DNA from: CAWAYH01 sp963786195
Lineage (GTDB): Bacteria; Acidobacteriota; Vicinamibacteria; Vicinamibacterales; 2-12-FULL-66-21
Reading direction: 5' to 3'
DNA: 64,000 bases
NCBI GenBank assembly: GCA_963786195.1
Contig: CAWAYH010000004.1
Coordinates: 62,001-126,000, forward strand
Position numbers and translations under genes: made by a program. Positions 32,232 to 43,300 of this stretch are shown piece after piece (within the stretch, counting starts at the first letter, position 1; each line of letters starts with the position of its first letter). The notes beneath the pieces are model-generated. The model did no database searches, had not been told where the DNA came from, and worked only from the letters and a program-made list of their open reading frames with translations.

Positions 32232-33028
32232 TTGAGCAGCGCCTTGATCGGTACGGGAAGCTCGAACACGGACGGATCGACCTTGTCGTACTCGATCGAC
32301 GTGATCGTGGTCAACGGTCTGGAGACCCATCAGGCTGTTCTTCACCGTGGTCGCCTCGAGCAGGTTGCCGAACTTCTTGTAGTCCGTCTTGGTTTCGGTC
32401 ACCTGCACCGTGCCCATCTCCGTCTCACGCGTTCCCATCAGGCCGGCGCTGAGGCCCGTTTCCACGTCGAAGAACTCGAACTGCTCGTCACCGTTCGGCC
32501 GGACGAAACGCACTTTGTAGCAGGTCCGGGCATCGAACGTCGTCTTCTCGACGGTGGTGATCGACTTGTAGTTCGATTCCGGCTTGAGCTCGTTGTAGAA
32601 GTCGGAATCGAACTTCTTCTGCTCCAGCTGCTTGCCTTTGATCACGCTCGGACCCGTCAGCGCGGAAATGGACCAGGCAACCGTGCCGTCGAAGCCTTCG
32701 AGCAGTTCCCCAATCCCGGCAGGACGGTGCGGGTCAGCGTCCGACCGGGTTTGGCAGCAAAGAGCTCGATCGTTCCCGTCAGTCCGGCGGAGGCGATGGT
32801 GATCGTGCCGGTGGCACGCACGGACGACCGCGCGAGCACAGCCTCGCGGCCACCGATGGCCTTGAGGTGACGATCGATGATCTCGCGCGCCGGCGGGAGC
32901 TTTGCCACGACGGCCGCAGGTTTCTGGGCCGTCTGCGCAGTCTGCCTCTCCACGCCTGCGAGCGGCGTCGCCGCGAGCAGCGTCAGTACGGGCAAGGCGA
33001 GGCCCGGCCGGAGACAGCACATACCCAT
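32228..33028 (-). pseudogene. Secreted LolA-like/outer-membrane lipoprotein-sorting-type protein, two frameshifts
   Basis: ATG 33028 with AGGAGCC upstream gives a signal peptide (GLALPVLTLLAATPLAG). The body has AREIIDRHLKAIGGREAVLA and SVRATGTITIASAGLTGTIEL. After a frame change near 32710 it continues with GELLEGFDGTVAWSISALTG, YKSITTVEKTTFDARTCYKV, EQFEFFDVETGLSAGLMGTRE and FGNLLEATTVKNSLMGLQTV. A second change near 32320 leads to SIEYDKVDPSVFELPVPIKA and the stop at 32228. The IIDRH...AIGG opening and beta-sheet body resemble LolA/LolB-like sorting proteins. It is coupled to the S41 peptidase. Confidence 0.65.
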
Positions 33029-33127
33029 GGGGAGTTGGCTCCTGTTTCGGGTGGGGGGCACCAACAAGTGTGCGGCAAGGCGGGGGATCAATGCAAGCTG
33101 ACCGCCTCGTCAGGTAGACTCATCGAC

Positions 33128-33353
33128 ATGCTCAAGGGCACCCGGCAGGCGATTGTGAAGAAGATTCAGCCCGTGAGCATTCACGGCCAGATCTCGCTCG
33201 ATGTGTACTTTCGTCGATCCCGCCGAACCGGACGGGCAGGTGAGCCTCGCACGCCTCGGACCCGAAGCGATGCCCAGAAACCTCGAACCCGGCGACGAAG
33301 TCGACCTCCATTACGTCGTCGGCGTCGTGACGAGCATCACGAAACGCAGCTAG
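33128..33353 (+). pseudogene. Small conserved-looking protein, about 74 residues, one frameshift
   Basis: ATG 33128 begins MLKGTRQAIVKKIQPVSIHG followed by QISLDVYF. One extra base near 33212 shifts the frame, after which VDPAEPDGQVSLARLGPEAM and EPGDEVDLHYVVGVVTSITK follow to a stop at 33351-33353. The joined product looks like a compact beta-barrel domain (OB or SH3-like strands), and I recognise no family. Its stop overlaps the convergent secreted protein gene by four bases. It diverges from the LolA-like gene. Confidence 0.5.
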
Positions 33354-34608
33354 CGCTGTCGCGCTTTCACGAACACGTCGATCGAATCGGGCCTTGCATT
33401 CACGTACGCCAGGCGAATCCGCCCGTCTTCCATCTGCGACACCGTCGCCGGGATCGAACTCGTCGTCAGGTACCAGCCCGCGGGCAGGACGATGTCGTTC
33501 CTGGGGCGGCCGAAGCTGCGATTCCACATCAGCTGCCCGTTGATCAGGTCGTATCTCGCCGGATCCGTGTAGGTCTCCTCGATGCGGAGCCGGACGGACT
33601 GACCTTTCTTCACCGGCGGAAAGCGAATCACGACGACTTCCGATTCGGGCCGCACCGATTCGCCGATATCGAGGCCGGCCTTCTTGATGGCCTCGCCTTT
33701 CAGCGTCTCGATCTTGAGCTGTTCGCCCGTGTCGAGGATCTTTGCGGACGGGTCGGAGACGGTGCTGCCCGCGCGGACCACGTTCAGGTACTTGTCCGTG
33801 CCTTCGCGCGTTTCCGTGTAGTCGTGATACAGGCTGAACGCGTGCGTCTGGGGCTCTTTCAGGAAGTACACGATCTCGCGATCCTGAAAGGCGCGCTCCG
33901 AGACGCGGATGCGGTCCATCGGCTGAGCGGTGCCGGGCGCGTCCGCAGGCGCAGTGCGCACGTGATGCGGGCGGCGCCGGAGCCGCTTGCGTGGGGGTGG
34001 AGCGCGGCGGCAGCGGCTGAGCGCGCAGGACGAGCGGCGCCTGCGACGGATAGCTGTTCATGAAGCTGATGCCGACCCGGCCATCCGGCTCCTCGATCAC
34101 CTGCGACGGAATGTTGCACGACACGAGCTCGTAGCCGGGCGGCAGGACGACCGAGTTGCGTTTGATCCCGAGCGGACGATCGAACACGATCGCGTTGCCG
34201 TCGCGCAGGTAGCTCTTGGGATCCTTGTAGGTCTTGATGATCCGGATGCGGCCCTCGCCGCCCTGCGGAACCGGACGCGCGAGCTCGACCCTGATGTAGC
34301 GACCTTCGAGGCCCGCGTTCGGGAGCCCCGATTCACGCGCCTCGGCGCCGCTGACTTCCTGAAACTTGAGCGGCGCGCCGGTCATGAGATCGATGACGGA
34401 CTCGTCGCTCGCGACGCTGCCCTGCCGGATCGGGTTGAAGAAGTACTTCGCGCCCGGCGAGACCGCCGTCACGTCATAGATGATCTTGAAGGACGCCGTG
34501 TCAGGCGCGAGCAGCTCGTATCTCGTGTACTCGTCTTCGCTGCGATTCTGGGAGTACGGTCGCGTCGGCGGAAACGAGGACCAGCGCCAGGACGAAGAGG
34601 CGTCTCAT
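33350..34608 (-). pseudogene. Secreted protein with two related beta-rich halves, frameshifted
   Basis: ATG 34608 overlaps the lipoprotein gene stop (ATGA) and gives a signal peptide (RRLFVLALVLVSADAT). After an early slip the first part reads YELLAPDTASFKIIYDVTAV and SPGAKYFFNPIRQGSVASDE with VVLPPGYELVSCNIPSQV. A Pro/Ala linker follows. The second part, in another frame, is VYFLKEPQTHAFSLYHDYTE, IRFPPVKKGQSVRLRIEETY and IVLPAGWYLTTSSIPATVSQ. Both halves share the pattern RIRI..TYKDP/TYTDP and VLPxGxxL, so the protein seems internally duplicated. Function is unknown. At least two indels occur. Confidence 0.6.
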
Positions 34609-35171
34609 CGGTCTTTCCTCACGAAGGTGGCCGCCGCGCCGAACATCGGACCATCGATGGGCTGCGCTCGCAACCAGTCGCGAAACTTCACGGCCGGCGA
34701 CACGATCAGGGCATTCTCTTTCTGGTCGGACACGACGTCCAGGCCGGATATCGTCCGCGCCTCACGCATGTGATCCACGAACCAGTCGTACGACAGGGGC
34801 GTCAGCTCGAGCCGGTCGCCCTGCACCCTGACGCGCAGCACGGCGTGAACCGGGATCAGAAACGATCCGCGGTCTTCGCCGCGAGCGGGCATGAGGTCCA
34901 GATACCGCTCGTCGCCGATGATCGTCAGGTATCCCGTCAGGTCGCCGGTCTCGATCGGGTGCACGTAGTGTACTCGGTACGACTTCCATTCACTGCGTTC
35001 GATCGTGAGGGACGCCTTGTCATCCGGGTCGATCCATTGACCGAGCAGACCCGGGTCCCAGCCGATTGACGCCTCGTCGTAGACGGGAACCAGGTTCAGC
35101 ACGAGGCAGCCGGGACTGCCGCTGAGCATGGCCAGCAGCAACAGAACGCGAATGGGCAGCAGGCGCGCCAT
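34605..35171 (-). CDS. Putative lipoprotein, 188 residues
   Basis: The N-terminus, LLPIRVLLLLAMLSGSPGC, ends in a lipobox-like Cys. The mature part is beta-rich (GWDPGLLGQWIDPDDKASLT, YLTIIGDERYLDLMPARGED, LRVRVQGDRLELTPLSYDWF), like small sandwich-fold lipoproteins. No catalytic motif is visible. The stop overlaps the next gene start as ATGA, so both are made together. Function is unknown. Confidence 0.7.
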   Translation of the reverse strand: MARLLPIRVLLLLAMLSGSPGCLVLNLVPVYDEASIGWDPGLLGQWIDPDDKASLTIERSEWKSYRVHYVHPIETGDLTGYLTIIGDERYLDLMPARGEDRGSFLIPVHAVLRVRVQGDRLELTPLSYDWFVDHMREARTISGLDVVSDQKENALIVSPAVKFRDWLRAQPIDGPMFGAAATFVRKDR

Positions 35172-35194
35172 ATCGGGTTAGACACCGTAGCCAA

Positions 35195-35353
35195 AGTGCT
35201 GGTGCTGAGGGTGCTGGGGGTGCTGAGGTGCGAGGGTGCCACGGTGTCGGACTCTCACAATTCTTGCACCAGCACTCTTCCTTCCAGGCACCAGCACCGT
35301 CACCAACTGCAGCACCGTCAGCACCTCCAGCACCTTCAGCACCGTCAGCACCT
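35195..35353. repeat. GTGCTGG-type minisatellite with mirrored arms
   Basis: The left side (35195-35245) repeats GTGCTGAGG or GTGCTGGGG. The right side (35287-35353) repeats the complement, CAGCACCGT or CAGCACCTC. The two arms could pair into a long imperfect hairpin between the MFS gene end and the lipoprotein gene start. Related GTGCTGG strings occur at 60801-60840 and 61561-61612. Confidence 0.8.
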
Positions 35354-35354
35354 T

Positions 35355-36614
35355 CTACGCGAGCTTCCGGCCTCTCGTCTCCGGGATCCAAATCCACATC
35401 AGCGCGGCCAGCACGAACGCCACCGACGTCATCGACAGCGCAACGTCGAACCCGCGCGTCTGCGCCAGCGTTCCTACGGTGTAGGGCGCCGCGGCGCTCG
35501 CAATCCGGCCGAGGTTGTACGTGAAACCCTGCGCGGTCGCGCGAATGTCGGTTGGATAGATCTCGGCGGTGACCGCGCCGAATCCGCTGAAGTGCCCCGT
35601 CGCGAAGAACGCCACGAACGGACCGAGCAGCAGCAGCGCCAGCGGCGCGCGGACCGACACGTACGCGCCAATCAGCGCTGACGCGGTCAGCAGATACAGC
35701 ACGTACGTTCGCTTGCGGCCGATCGCGTCGCCGACATACCCGAACGTCACGTACCCGAACCACATGCCCACCTGCATCGCGATGATGAACCAGGACATCA
35801 TCGTCGACGTCAGGCCGACGCCTCCGGACGCCGCCGGCATCGAGAGATAGCCGGGCAGCCACAGGTTGAAGCCCCACCACGCGAACAGCGTGCAGGCATT
35901 CATCAGGGTCAGCGCCACCGTCAGCCCGAACCGGCCCTGCTTGAAAATATCCGCGAGGCGGCCTCGCGCGTGCGGCTGCCCGCGTGTGCTCAGCCAGAGC
36001 TCGGGCTCCTTGACGTGCCGTCTGACCCAGAACGTCAGGAGCGCAGGCAGCACGCCGACGAAGAAGACGGCGCGCCATCCCCAGCGTGGCAGGACGATCA
36101 TCGTCACCGCCGCGGCGAGACCGTAGCCGATCGCCCACGCGCTCTGCATCAGGCCCAGCGCCTTGCCGCGGTGTTCCGCGGGCCACGTCTCGGAGACGAG
36201 CGCGGCGCCGCTCGCCCACTCGCCTCCCATGCCGAGCCCGAGGAATACGCGGAACACGGCGAGCTGCAGGGCCGTCGTGGCCAGCCCGCAGGCTGCTGTA
36301 AAGATCGAGTAGATGAGGATGCTGCCCATCAGGGCGCGGGTGCGCCCGTATCGGTCGGCCACGACCCCGAAGATCAGCCCGCCAGCCGCCGCGGCCAGCA
36401 GCGTCACGGACCCGATCGCGCCCGCAGTCTCGCGCGAGATGCCGAGGTCCGCGATGATCGACGCCAGCAGCAGCGCGTACAGCATGACGTCGAACGCGTC
36501 GAGCATCCAGCCAAGGCCGGCCGCGAGCAGCGCGCGGCGCGCGTCCGGCGTTCCGTCGCGCAACCACCCGAACAGCGAGCGTGGACCGGGGGACCGTTCG
36601 ACCGCGTCCGTCAC
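35355..36614 (-). CDS. MFS transporter of the aromatic acid/sugar symporter type
   Basis: The 419-residue protein has twelve predicted helices. Helix 1 carries GWMLDAFDVMLYALLL, and the loop 2-3 signature is FGVVADRYGRTRALM. RVFLGLGMGGEWASGAALVS and ETWPAEHRGKALGLMQSAWA are typical of the AAHS/sugar-porter group. It should be a proton-linked inner-membrane carrier for a small organic acid. Its ATG overlaps the pxpA stop (ATGA). With pxpA and the TonB receptor it forms a likely import-and-use operon. Confidence 0.9.
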   Translation of the reverse strand: MTDAVERSPGPRSLFGWLRDGTPDARRALLAAGLGWMLDAFDVMLYALLLASIIADLGISRETAGAIGSVTLLAAAAGGLIFGVVADRYGRTRALMGSILIYSIFTAACGLATTALQLAVFRVFLGLGMGGEWASGAALVSETWPAEHRGKALGLMQSAWAIGYGLAAAVTMIVLPRWGWRAVFFVGVLPALLTFWVRRHVKEPELWLSTRGQPHARGRLADIFKQGRFGLTVALTLMNACTLFAWWGFNLWLPGYLSMPAASGGVGLTSTMMSWFIIAMQVGMWFGYVTFGYVGDAIGRKRTYVLYLLTASALIGAYVSVRAPLALLLLGPFVAFFATGHFSGFGAVTAEIYPTDIRATAQGFTYNLGRIASAAAPYTVGTLAQTRGFDVALSMTSVAFVLAALMWIWIPETRGRKLA

Positions 36615-37375
36615 GCGCCACCCACTGCGCGGACGACGAGGCCTTCCCGCTCGAGGCCGTCCCGAAGCAGGCGGGTCAGCTCGTGCGAGCCGGGGGTGTC
36701 GCCATGGGTGCAGATGGTCTTGACGCGCATGGGGATGTCGCGGCCGTTCGTCGCGGTCACGACTCCGTCTCTGGCCATTCGAATCGCGCGCGCCACCACG
36801 GCTGCCTGGTCGTGAATCACGGAGCCAGCCGTGCTGCGCGGCGTCAGGGATCCATCCGGTTCGTAGGCGCGATCCGCGAAGCCTTCGGCGGCCACGGGCA
36901 GCCCCGCGGCCTCGCCCGCCTTGAGCAGCTCGGTGCCGGGCAGCCCGAAAAGGATGAGGGATCGATCGAACGACGCGACCGCCCGCGCGATCGCGTCCGA
37001 GAGCGCCCGATCGCGGATCGCCATGTTGTAGAGCGCACCGTGCGCCTTGACGTGTTGCAGCTTCACACCCTCGACCGCCGCCATCGCGGCGAGTGCGCCG
37101 ATCTGATACAAGACGAAGTCTTCCACCTCGCGGGGGGACGCGGCCATGTTCCGCCGCCCGAACCCGACGAGATCCGGAAAGCCGGGATGCGCGCCAACGG
37201 CCACGCCGGCAGCGCGCGCGGCCCGGACGGTCTCGCGCATCACGCCGGGATCGCCCGCGTGATAGCCGCAGGCCACGTTGGCGGAGGTGATGCTGCGCAT
37301 CACCTCCGCGTCCTGTCCCAGCGACCAGCGGCCGAACGATTCACCGAGGTCGCTGTTGAGATCGATCGACGGCAT
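36611..37375 (-). CDS. pxpA: 5-oxoprolinase subunit PxpA (LamB/YcsF family)
   Basis: The 254-residue protein starts with the family signature IDLNSDLGESFGRWSLGQD and has SITSANVACGYHAGDPGVMR, GVAVGAHPGFPDLVGFGRRN, QHVKAHGALYNMA, AEGFADRAYEPDGSLTPRS and KTICTHGDTPGSHEL. PxpA works with PxpB and PxpC to open 5-oxoproline with ATP. Neither pxpB nor pxpC is in the window, so the subunit is separated from its partners. The start shares a base with the TonB receptor stop (TGATG), and the stop overlaps the MFS gene start. Confidence 0.93.
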   Translation of the reverse strand: MPSIDLNSDLGESFGRWSLGQDAEVMRSITSANVACGYHAGDPGVMRETVRAARAAGVAVGAHPGFPDLVGFGRRNMAASPREVEDFVLYQIGALAAMAAVEGVKLQHVKAHGALYNMAIRDRALSDAIARAVASFDRSLILFGLPGTELLKAGEAAGLPVAAEGFADRAYEPDGSLTPRSTAGSVIHDQAAVVARAIRMARDGVVTATNGRDIPMRVKTICTHGDTPGSHELTRLLRDGLEREGLVVRAVGGA

Positions 37376-40276
37376 CAGAACTGCCAGCGCACCGCGAACT
37401 CCGCCTGCCGCGCTGGCGCATTGATGTTGGCCAGCAGCGACGTGGACTGGCCGAAGAGCGGCCGGCCCGTTGAATCGTTGGCGCTCGTGATGCTCGTGTT
37501 CGGCGTCGAGAAATTCGCGCTGTTGAAGATGTTGAACAGCTGCGCGATCAGCTCGACCCGCTGGCTCCCGCCGATGCGGAAGAACTTCGAGAACCGAAGA
37601 TCGATGTTGGAGAAGCCCGGGCAGTCGATCTCGGTCGCCGGCGTCAGCCCCCGACCCTGCCGGAACGCGTTGATGCCATCGAGGTTCAACGATCGGCAGC
37701 CGGAACCGGGCAGCGACGCCTGCCGGCAGGTCGCCCGTGTAGCCGTCGGTGTTCAGATCGAGCGCGCTGCTCGGGCTGAACGGCAGGCTCGAGCGGAAAT
37801 CGGCGATGGCCGAGACCTGCATCTCGTAGGGCAGCGCCAGGATGCCGCTGACGACCAGGCGCTGGCGGCGGTCCGCCGCGCCGTCGCGCTGGAACTTCGT
37901 GAAGCCGTACGAGTCACCCAGGCTGCTGATGAAATTGTCGTCCTTGGCCGAGCTGAGCGTGTACGACACCAGATACTGGTAGTTGTGACTCATGCGCTTC
38001 TCGACCTTCACGAGCAGCGCCCGGTACGTGTTGTCCGCGGTGGACTGCCAGAAGTTGACGCGCGCGAACTGCGGATACAGCCGCGCCCTCGTCACCTGAT
38101 CCGGAATGTTCGGATCCACCGTGTCGCGATCGGAGAAGCGATTGACGAACGTGACGTCCGCGCTCAGGGCGATTTCCCGCGTGAGCAGGCGGTTGATCCC
38201 CACGTTGAACTGGTGCGCGTACGCATTCACGCTCGCGTTCGACATCACGGTGATGTTCGGCGGCGCGGTCGACAGGAACGACTCGCGCGTCCGCCCGCCG
38301 AGCGGGTCCGGGTACGACGGACGCTGGATGATGATCTGCTGCGCCTGCGGCCAGGTCAGCTCGCCGAAATTCGTGCAACGTCCGGATGTTGTCGTAGAAG
38401 ATCCCGTAGGCAGCGTGGATGTTGGTGATGCCGTTGCTGCCGGGATCCCACGCAAAGCCGAGGCGCGGGCCGAAGTTGTTGAAGTCGCCGCGGCCGCTTT
38501 TCGGCTGCGCGACCACCGAGACATCCACCGGGAAGCTGCCGCCTCGTCCGAGCCGGTCCTCGATCTTCTGCATCAGCTCGGGAATGTCTTCGTTGAACAT
38601 GCCCCGCTGCAGGTCGTACCGCAGCCCCAGGTTCAGCGTCAGGCCGCTCGCCACCCGCCAGTCGTCCTGCACGTACCACGCCATCGTCGTGCTCGGAATA
38701 TTCGCGTAGGTGGGCAACGAGTTCGTGTATTGCGTCGGGAACGTGGTCGGATCGTTCGCGTCGTAGACGGCGTCTCTCGGGAACGTCCAGCTTCCGAGCG
38801 GCGACTGGGTATTGTCTCCCTCGAACGGCACGTAGCTGAGATCGAACCCGACCTTCCACTGGTGCGTGCCGCCCCAGCGCTGCATCAGGTACGAATAGTC
38901 ATCCTTGAACTGCCAGCGTTTCTCGGGGCCCATCTGCGCGTTGCCGCATCCGCCGACCAGGATGGAGGGATAGCTGAACACCGACGTGCAGAACGGCAGC
39001 CGCGCCGCGAAGTCGCCCGGGTCCCAGTCGCCGTGGCTGTACGGTGGCGAGACCTCGTACTTCGCGAAGGCGTACTGGAAGCGGAAGTCGTTGAGCGCGC
39101 CTCTGCCGAGCACCCACGTATGGCTCAGCACCGCCGACTGACGCGGCACCGCGAAGTCGAAGCTCGCGCTCGGCGTCGTCCGCCCGGCCGTCGTGATGAT
39201 GGGACGATACTCGTCCTCGGCGCCCCAGCGGAAGAACAGCGTCTGATTCGGCCGCAGCTGGTGGTCGATCTTGATGTTGTACGTCCATCGATCCTGGTTG
39301 CTCTCGAACGTGCCTTCGTACTGCGGCCAGATGCCGCCGGCGCTCGAGGTGAAGAACTGGCTTTCCTGCGGTGCCCTCGTAGGCGGCGAAGAAGTGGGTC
39401 CGGTCCTTGATGAACCGGCCGCCGATCGTGCCGCCATACTGATAGCGCTGGTAGTCCGGCTTGCCGGTGTTGTTTTTCTTCTGGAAGTGCTCGATGGAAT
39501 TGAGGGAATCATCACGGAAGAACAACAGCCCGGAACCATGCAGCTGGTTCGTTCCCGACTTGGTCACCACCGTCAGCAGGCCTCCGGTCGCGAGGCCGTA
39601 TTCGGCCTTGTAGTTCGACGTGGACACCTTGAACTCCTGGATCGCGTCCATCGCGAAGTTCTGTCGGGGCTCGCCCATCTCGGCCCAGGTGTTGTTGACG
39701 CCGTCCACGACGACACCGTTCGAGTATTCGCGGGTGCCGGCGCCGATGTTCACGTTGCCGCGGTAGAAGAAGCCGCGGATGTTGTCCTGCGACACGCCAG
39801 GGGTCAGCATCGCCAGATCGATCCACCGGCGCGAAGCGACGGGCAGGTTTTGGATCTGTTCGGTCGACACCGATGTCGAGACCGAGGAGACGGTCGTATC
39901 CACGATCGGCGACTCTCCCGAGACCGTGACCGTTTCCGAGAGCGTCGCGGGCTTCAGGGAGACGTCGAGGATCGCGGTCTGATCGATCACGAGAACGATG
40001 TCCGGACGAGTTTCAGAGGCGAAGCCCTGGAGCTCGACCACCACGGCGTACACGCCGGGTGGCAGCGCCGAGCAGCACGTACTCGCCAACCTGGTTCGTG
40101 ACGGCGGTCCGCGTCAGGCCGGTCTCCTGATTCCTGGCCGTGACCGTGGCCCCCGGCAGCACGGCGCCGCTCTGGTCCTTCAGCGTGCCGGTGATCCGCG
40201 CGTTCTGCGCGAGCGCACTATCCGCGCACCCAAGTAACACGATGAGAACAGCGAGGGATCGAATCCACCTAGTCAT
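37375..40276 (-). pseudogene. Oar-like TonB-dependent receptor with carboxypeptidase-like N-domain, about four frameshifts
   Basis: ATG 40276 gives a signal peptide (RSLAVLIVLLGCADSALAQ) and a carboxypeptidase-regulatory domain (RITGTLKDQSGAVLPGATVT, GVYAVVVELQGFA). The plug is clear: LSETVTVSGESPIVDTTVSS, IQNLPVASRRWIDLAMLTPG, GVVVDGVNNTWAEMG, YKAEYGLATGGLLTVVTKSG. The barrel follows, with FFRWGAEDEYRPI, WYVQDDWRVASGLTLNLGLR, DFNNFGPRLGFAWDPG, YQYLVSYTLSSAKDDNFIS, and a C-terminus NIFNSANFSTPNTSITSAND ending in FAVRWQF. Frame changes fall near 40075, 39380, 38370 and 37700. The receptor of about 960 residues would import an oligomer or peptide across the outer membrane. It is the first gene of a unit with pxpA and MFS. 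Confidence 0.85.
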
Positions 40277-40336
40277 AACGCCCCTCCCGTGAAATTCAGC
40301 TTCCAGCTCCCAGCTTCCAGAGCCAAGAGCCGACCG

Positions 40337-43300
40337 CTATTTGCCATTGCCTGCCGTGCCGACAGTCGGTCCGCCAGACGGCGGATTCACCGGCCGCACG
40401 CGCAACAGCGTCAAGCTCGTACTGTCGCGTTGTCCCTCCTCTCCTATGCGCTCGACCTGGTATTTGCCGTCGCGCAGGTACTTGACGTGTGCCATCAGGT
40501 ACGAGAACCCGGGCTTCGTCACGAGGTTCAGCCATTCGCCCTGCGCGGTCTCGTCCGGCGCCTCGGTGCCACCCGAGACGAACGTGACCTGCGGCCACGC
40601 CGTCATCGCGCCGCGTCCACCTCCGCCGCCACCTCCCCGTCCGGCGCCCGCGCGCCGGCTGCCGCGCAGCTCGCCGGATTCCGGATCGGTGTAGTAGATC
40701 GCCGTGTCCTTGTAGATCTCCTGCCCGTACACGTAGGGCGCGAACCCGTACGCCCAACGGCGGTAACGTGCCTGGTGCCGCAGGTTCATGCTGCGGACGT
40801 CGGGATTGCTGTTGATCTCGCGGACGAGCGCTTCGCGCAGCGCGGCAATCGCCTCGCCGTGATCGGGATATCGCGGATCGCGAAGTCCTCCGACGCTCGT
40901 ATACCAGCCGCGCGTCGTCCAGTAGCTGCGGAATCCAGGCGGCACGTAGCCGGCGAACTGCTGGACCCACTCGTGCGACGGATACCCGTGCGGGTTGAGA
41001 TAGATGTCCGGGAGCCACTCTTCCCAGACCTGACCGCGAACGAGCGCTTCCGGCAGCAGCGGGTCGGCCTGATTGACCTGCGATCCCACGTCCATGCCCA
41101 GCGCGCTGTAGCGGCCCGCGTGCAGGATGTGGGTCGGCGTCAGCTTCTGGAGCTCGTACGCCATCGCCGCTCCATCCGGATTCTCGACCGGGTGCATGAT
41201 GACGTTCACGCGCTTGAGGATGTCCTTGTAGGTCGGATCGGTCGCCAGCAGCTCCGCGAGCTTCAGGATGTGGCTGGTGGACGAGACCTCGTTCGCGTGC
41301 TGCCGTCCCGTGATGAAGATCGTCGGCTTGAGGGTCGTCAGCTTGGCGAGCGATACCTGCTCGCTGACCGTCGGCAGCGTGATCTCCATGACGGAGATGT
41401 CACGGCCACGATAGGAGCGTCCGGCTTTGTAGGCCCTGACTTCGGGGAACGCCGCGAGCTTGCCGACGAGCTCCTCGGACTCTTCGGGGCTGATGATGTG
41501 ATCCCACGTCACGAGCGGACCTGTCGACCTCGTCGCCGCCGGACGAACGTTGGACGGCTTCGAGGCGCCCGTGTTCTTCAGGACGCGGCGCGTGTGCACT
41601 TCCTTCAGGCCGATCGTCACGGCCAGACGTCCGACGCTGTCGAACGAGAGATCGGCCTTGTAGACCCCGGCCGCCTGCAGGCGCGAGAGGCCGTCGAGCG
41701 CGTCCGCGGCGCGTGCCGCCTCGGTGTCATCACGCGCCTCGACCTGCAGCTCGAGCTCGCTCAGGCGATCAGCCGCTACGACGGCACGTACGACGCTCGG
41801 GGCGGAGGTTTCGATTTTGGCGAGATCGCGGCTGACTTTCGTGGGCTTCTCGATGCCCTTCTCCTTGTAGGTGATGTCCAGCCGCGCTTTCGTCGACGCG
41901 TTCCCGGCAAACAGGACGCGGGCCTTGCCGGCCTGCCCCGGTCGATCCGGATGGATGATGGGATAGACCTTCCCCGGCGCCGCCAGCCGTCGCCTCGTCG
42001 TCGTGCGTCCGAGCGCGTCGAAGAAATCCAGCGTCACGAAATAGAGATCTTCGTGCAGCGACTCGAGCGACGAAATCAGCTCTTCATCCACACCAATCCG
42101 GAAGTCCGGTTCGCTCATCCAGACCTCGACGTCGAGGTCCCGGTAAAACGGCTGCTTGTCCGGCAACGGGCGGTTGTCGGTGACTTTCATCACGTGGTCG
42201 TAGATCTTCGGCAGGACCGTGGACTGGTAGTGATCCCAGAAGCGCTCCGGATCGGTCTTGATGCGCGCGTCGTACGCCACCTGTCCGTTGACGTCGGCGC
42301 GCAGCCATCCCGTCGTCACATCCACGCGCGACCAGCCGGGGAACTTGTCGAGGTACTCGCGATCGGCAAACCTGGGTGAGAAGGTGGCGCGTTCAATCAC
42401 CCCGCCCGAGGCGTCCAGCGCCTCGACCGTGTAGATGTCCTTCGGTCCGTCGACCAGTTCGAGGCTGAACTTCTCCTTCGGAACGCCGAGCTCTCGCTGG
42501 AAGATTTCGTCCACAGGATAGAGCTCGTGGAGCCAGCGGCTGGGCACCTGATAGAACTTGTACTTCTTGCTGAAGTCCGGCTTGTACTCCGCAACCTTGA
42601 TCTGGATGCCGCGCACGTTGCGGCCTTTCAGGGAGGGGATGACGCGTTCGGTGATCCAGAGGTACCCCTGCTTGTACGCCGACAGCACGTCGACCTTCGG
42701 GTCTACTGCGCCGGCCTTGATCAGCTCCGCACGGGCCTGGTCTGCGATCGACTTCCGCACGGCAGGCGATTCGCTCAGTCGCGCTTCAACCTGCACTTTC
42801 GCGCCGGCCTTGACCTTGCTCACGACGTCGGAGCGGAGCTTGGACCAGAACTCGTCGACCTCCCACGGCACGTCGATGGTCTCGTCGATGACGGGGACCG
42901 CGTCCGTGATCGCCTGGCTCGCGACCTTCGGCTGAACGCCTTTCACTCGCTCGGCGATGCGGGCGGCCAGGAACTTGTCGAGTTGCGGCTCGGCCGACTC
43001 GAGGAAGAGCTTTGCTTCAAAGGATTCGATCGTCTTGTCACCGAGATCGTCCAGCACGTCGTCCAGCTCACGCATCGCAAGCCCGGCCTGACCGGCGCCG
43101 CTGCGGGCGCCCAGGAAGCGTCCGAGCTCGACCGAGACCTGCTCGTAGGTGAGCGCGCCCCTGCGGTTGTCCCAGACGTACGGCGCCCGACGCGCGAGAT
43201 ACATTGCGGCCGCTTCGGTCCCGGCCGCGTCGGCGCCGGCGACGACGGTCGCGGTGGTTCCACCGAACGCGCGCGGCACGACCTGCACCACGCCCTCTCC

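Noticed and set aside
40289..42379. A 696-codon plus-strand open frame
   Set aside because: It is the antisense shadow of the M14 gene, full of Arg and His with no domain; high GC keeps such frames open.
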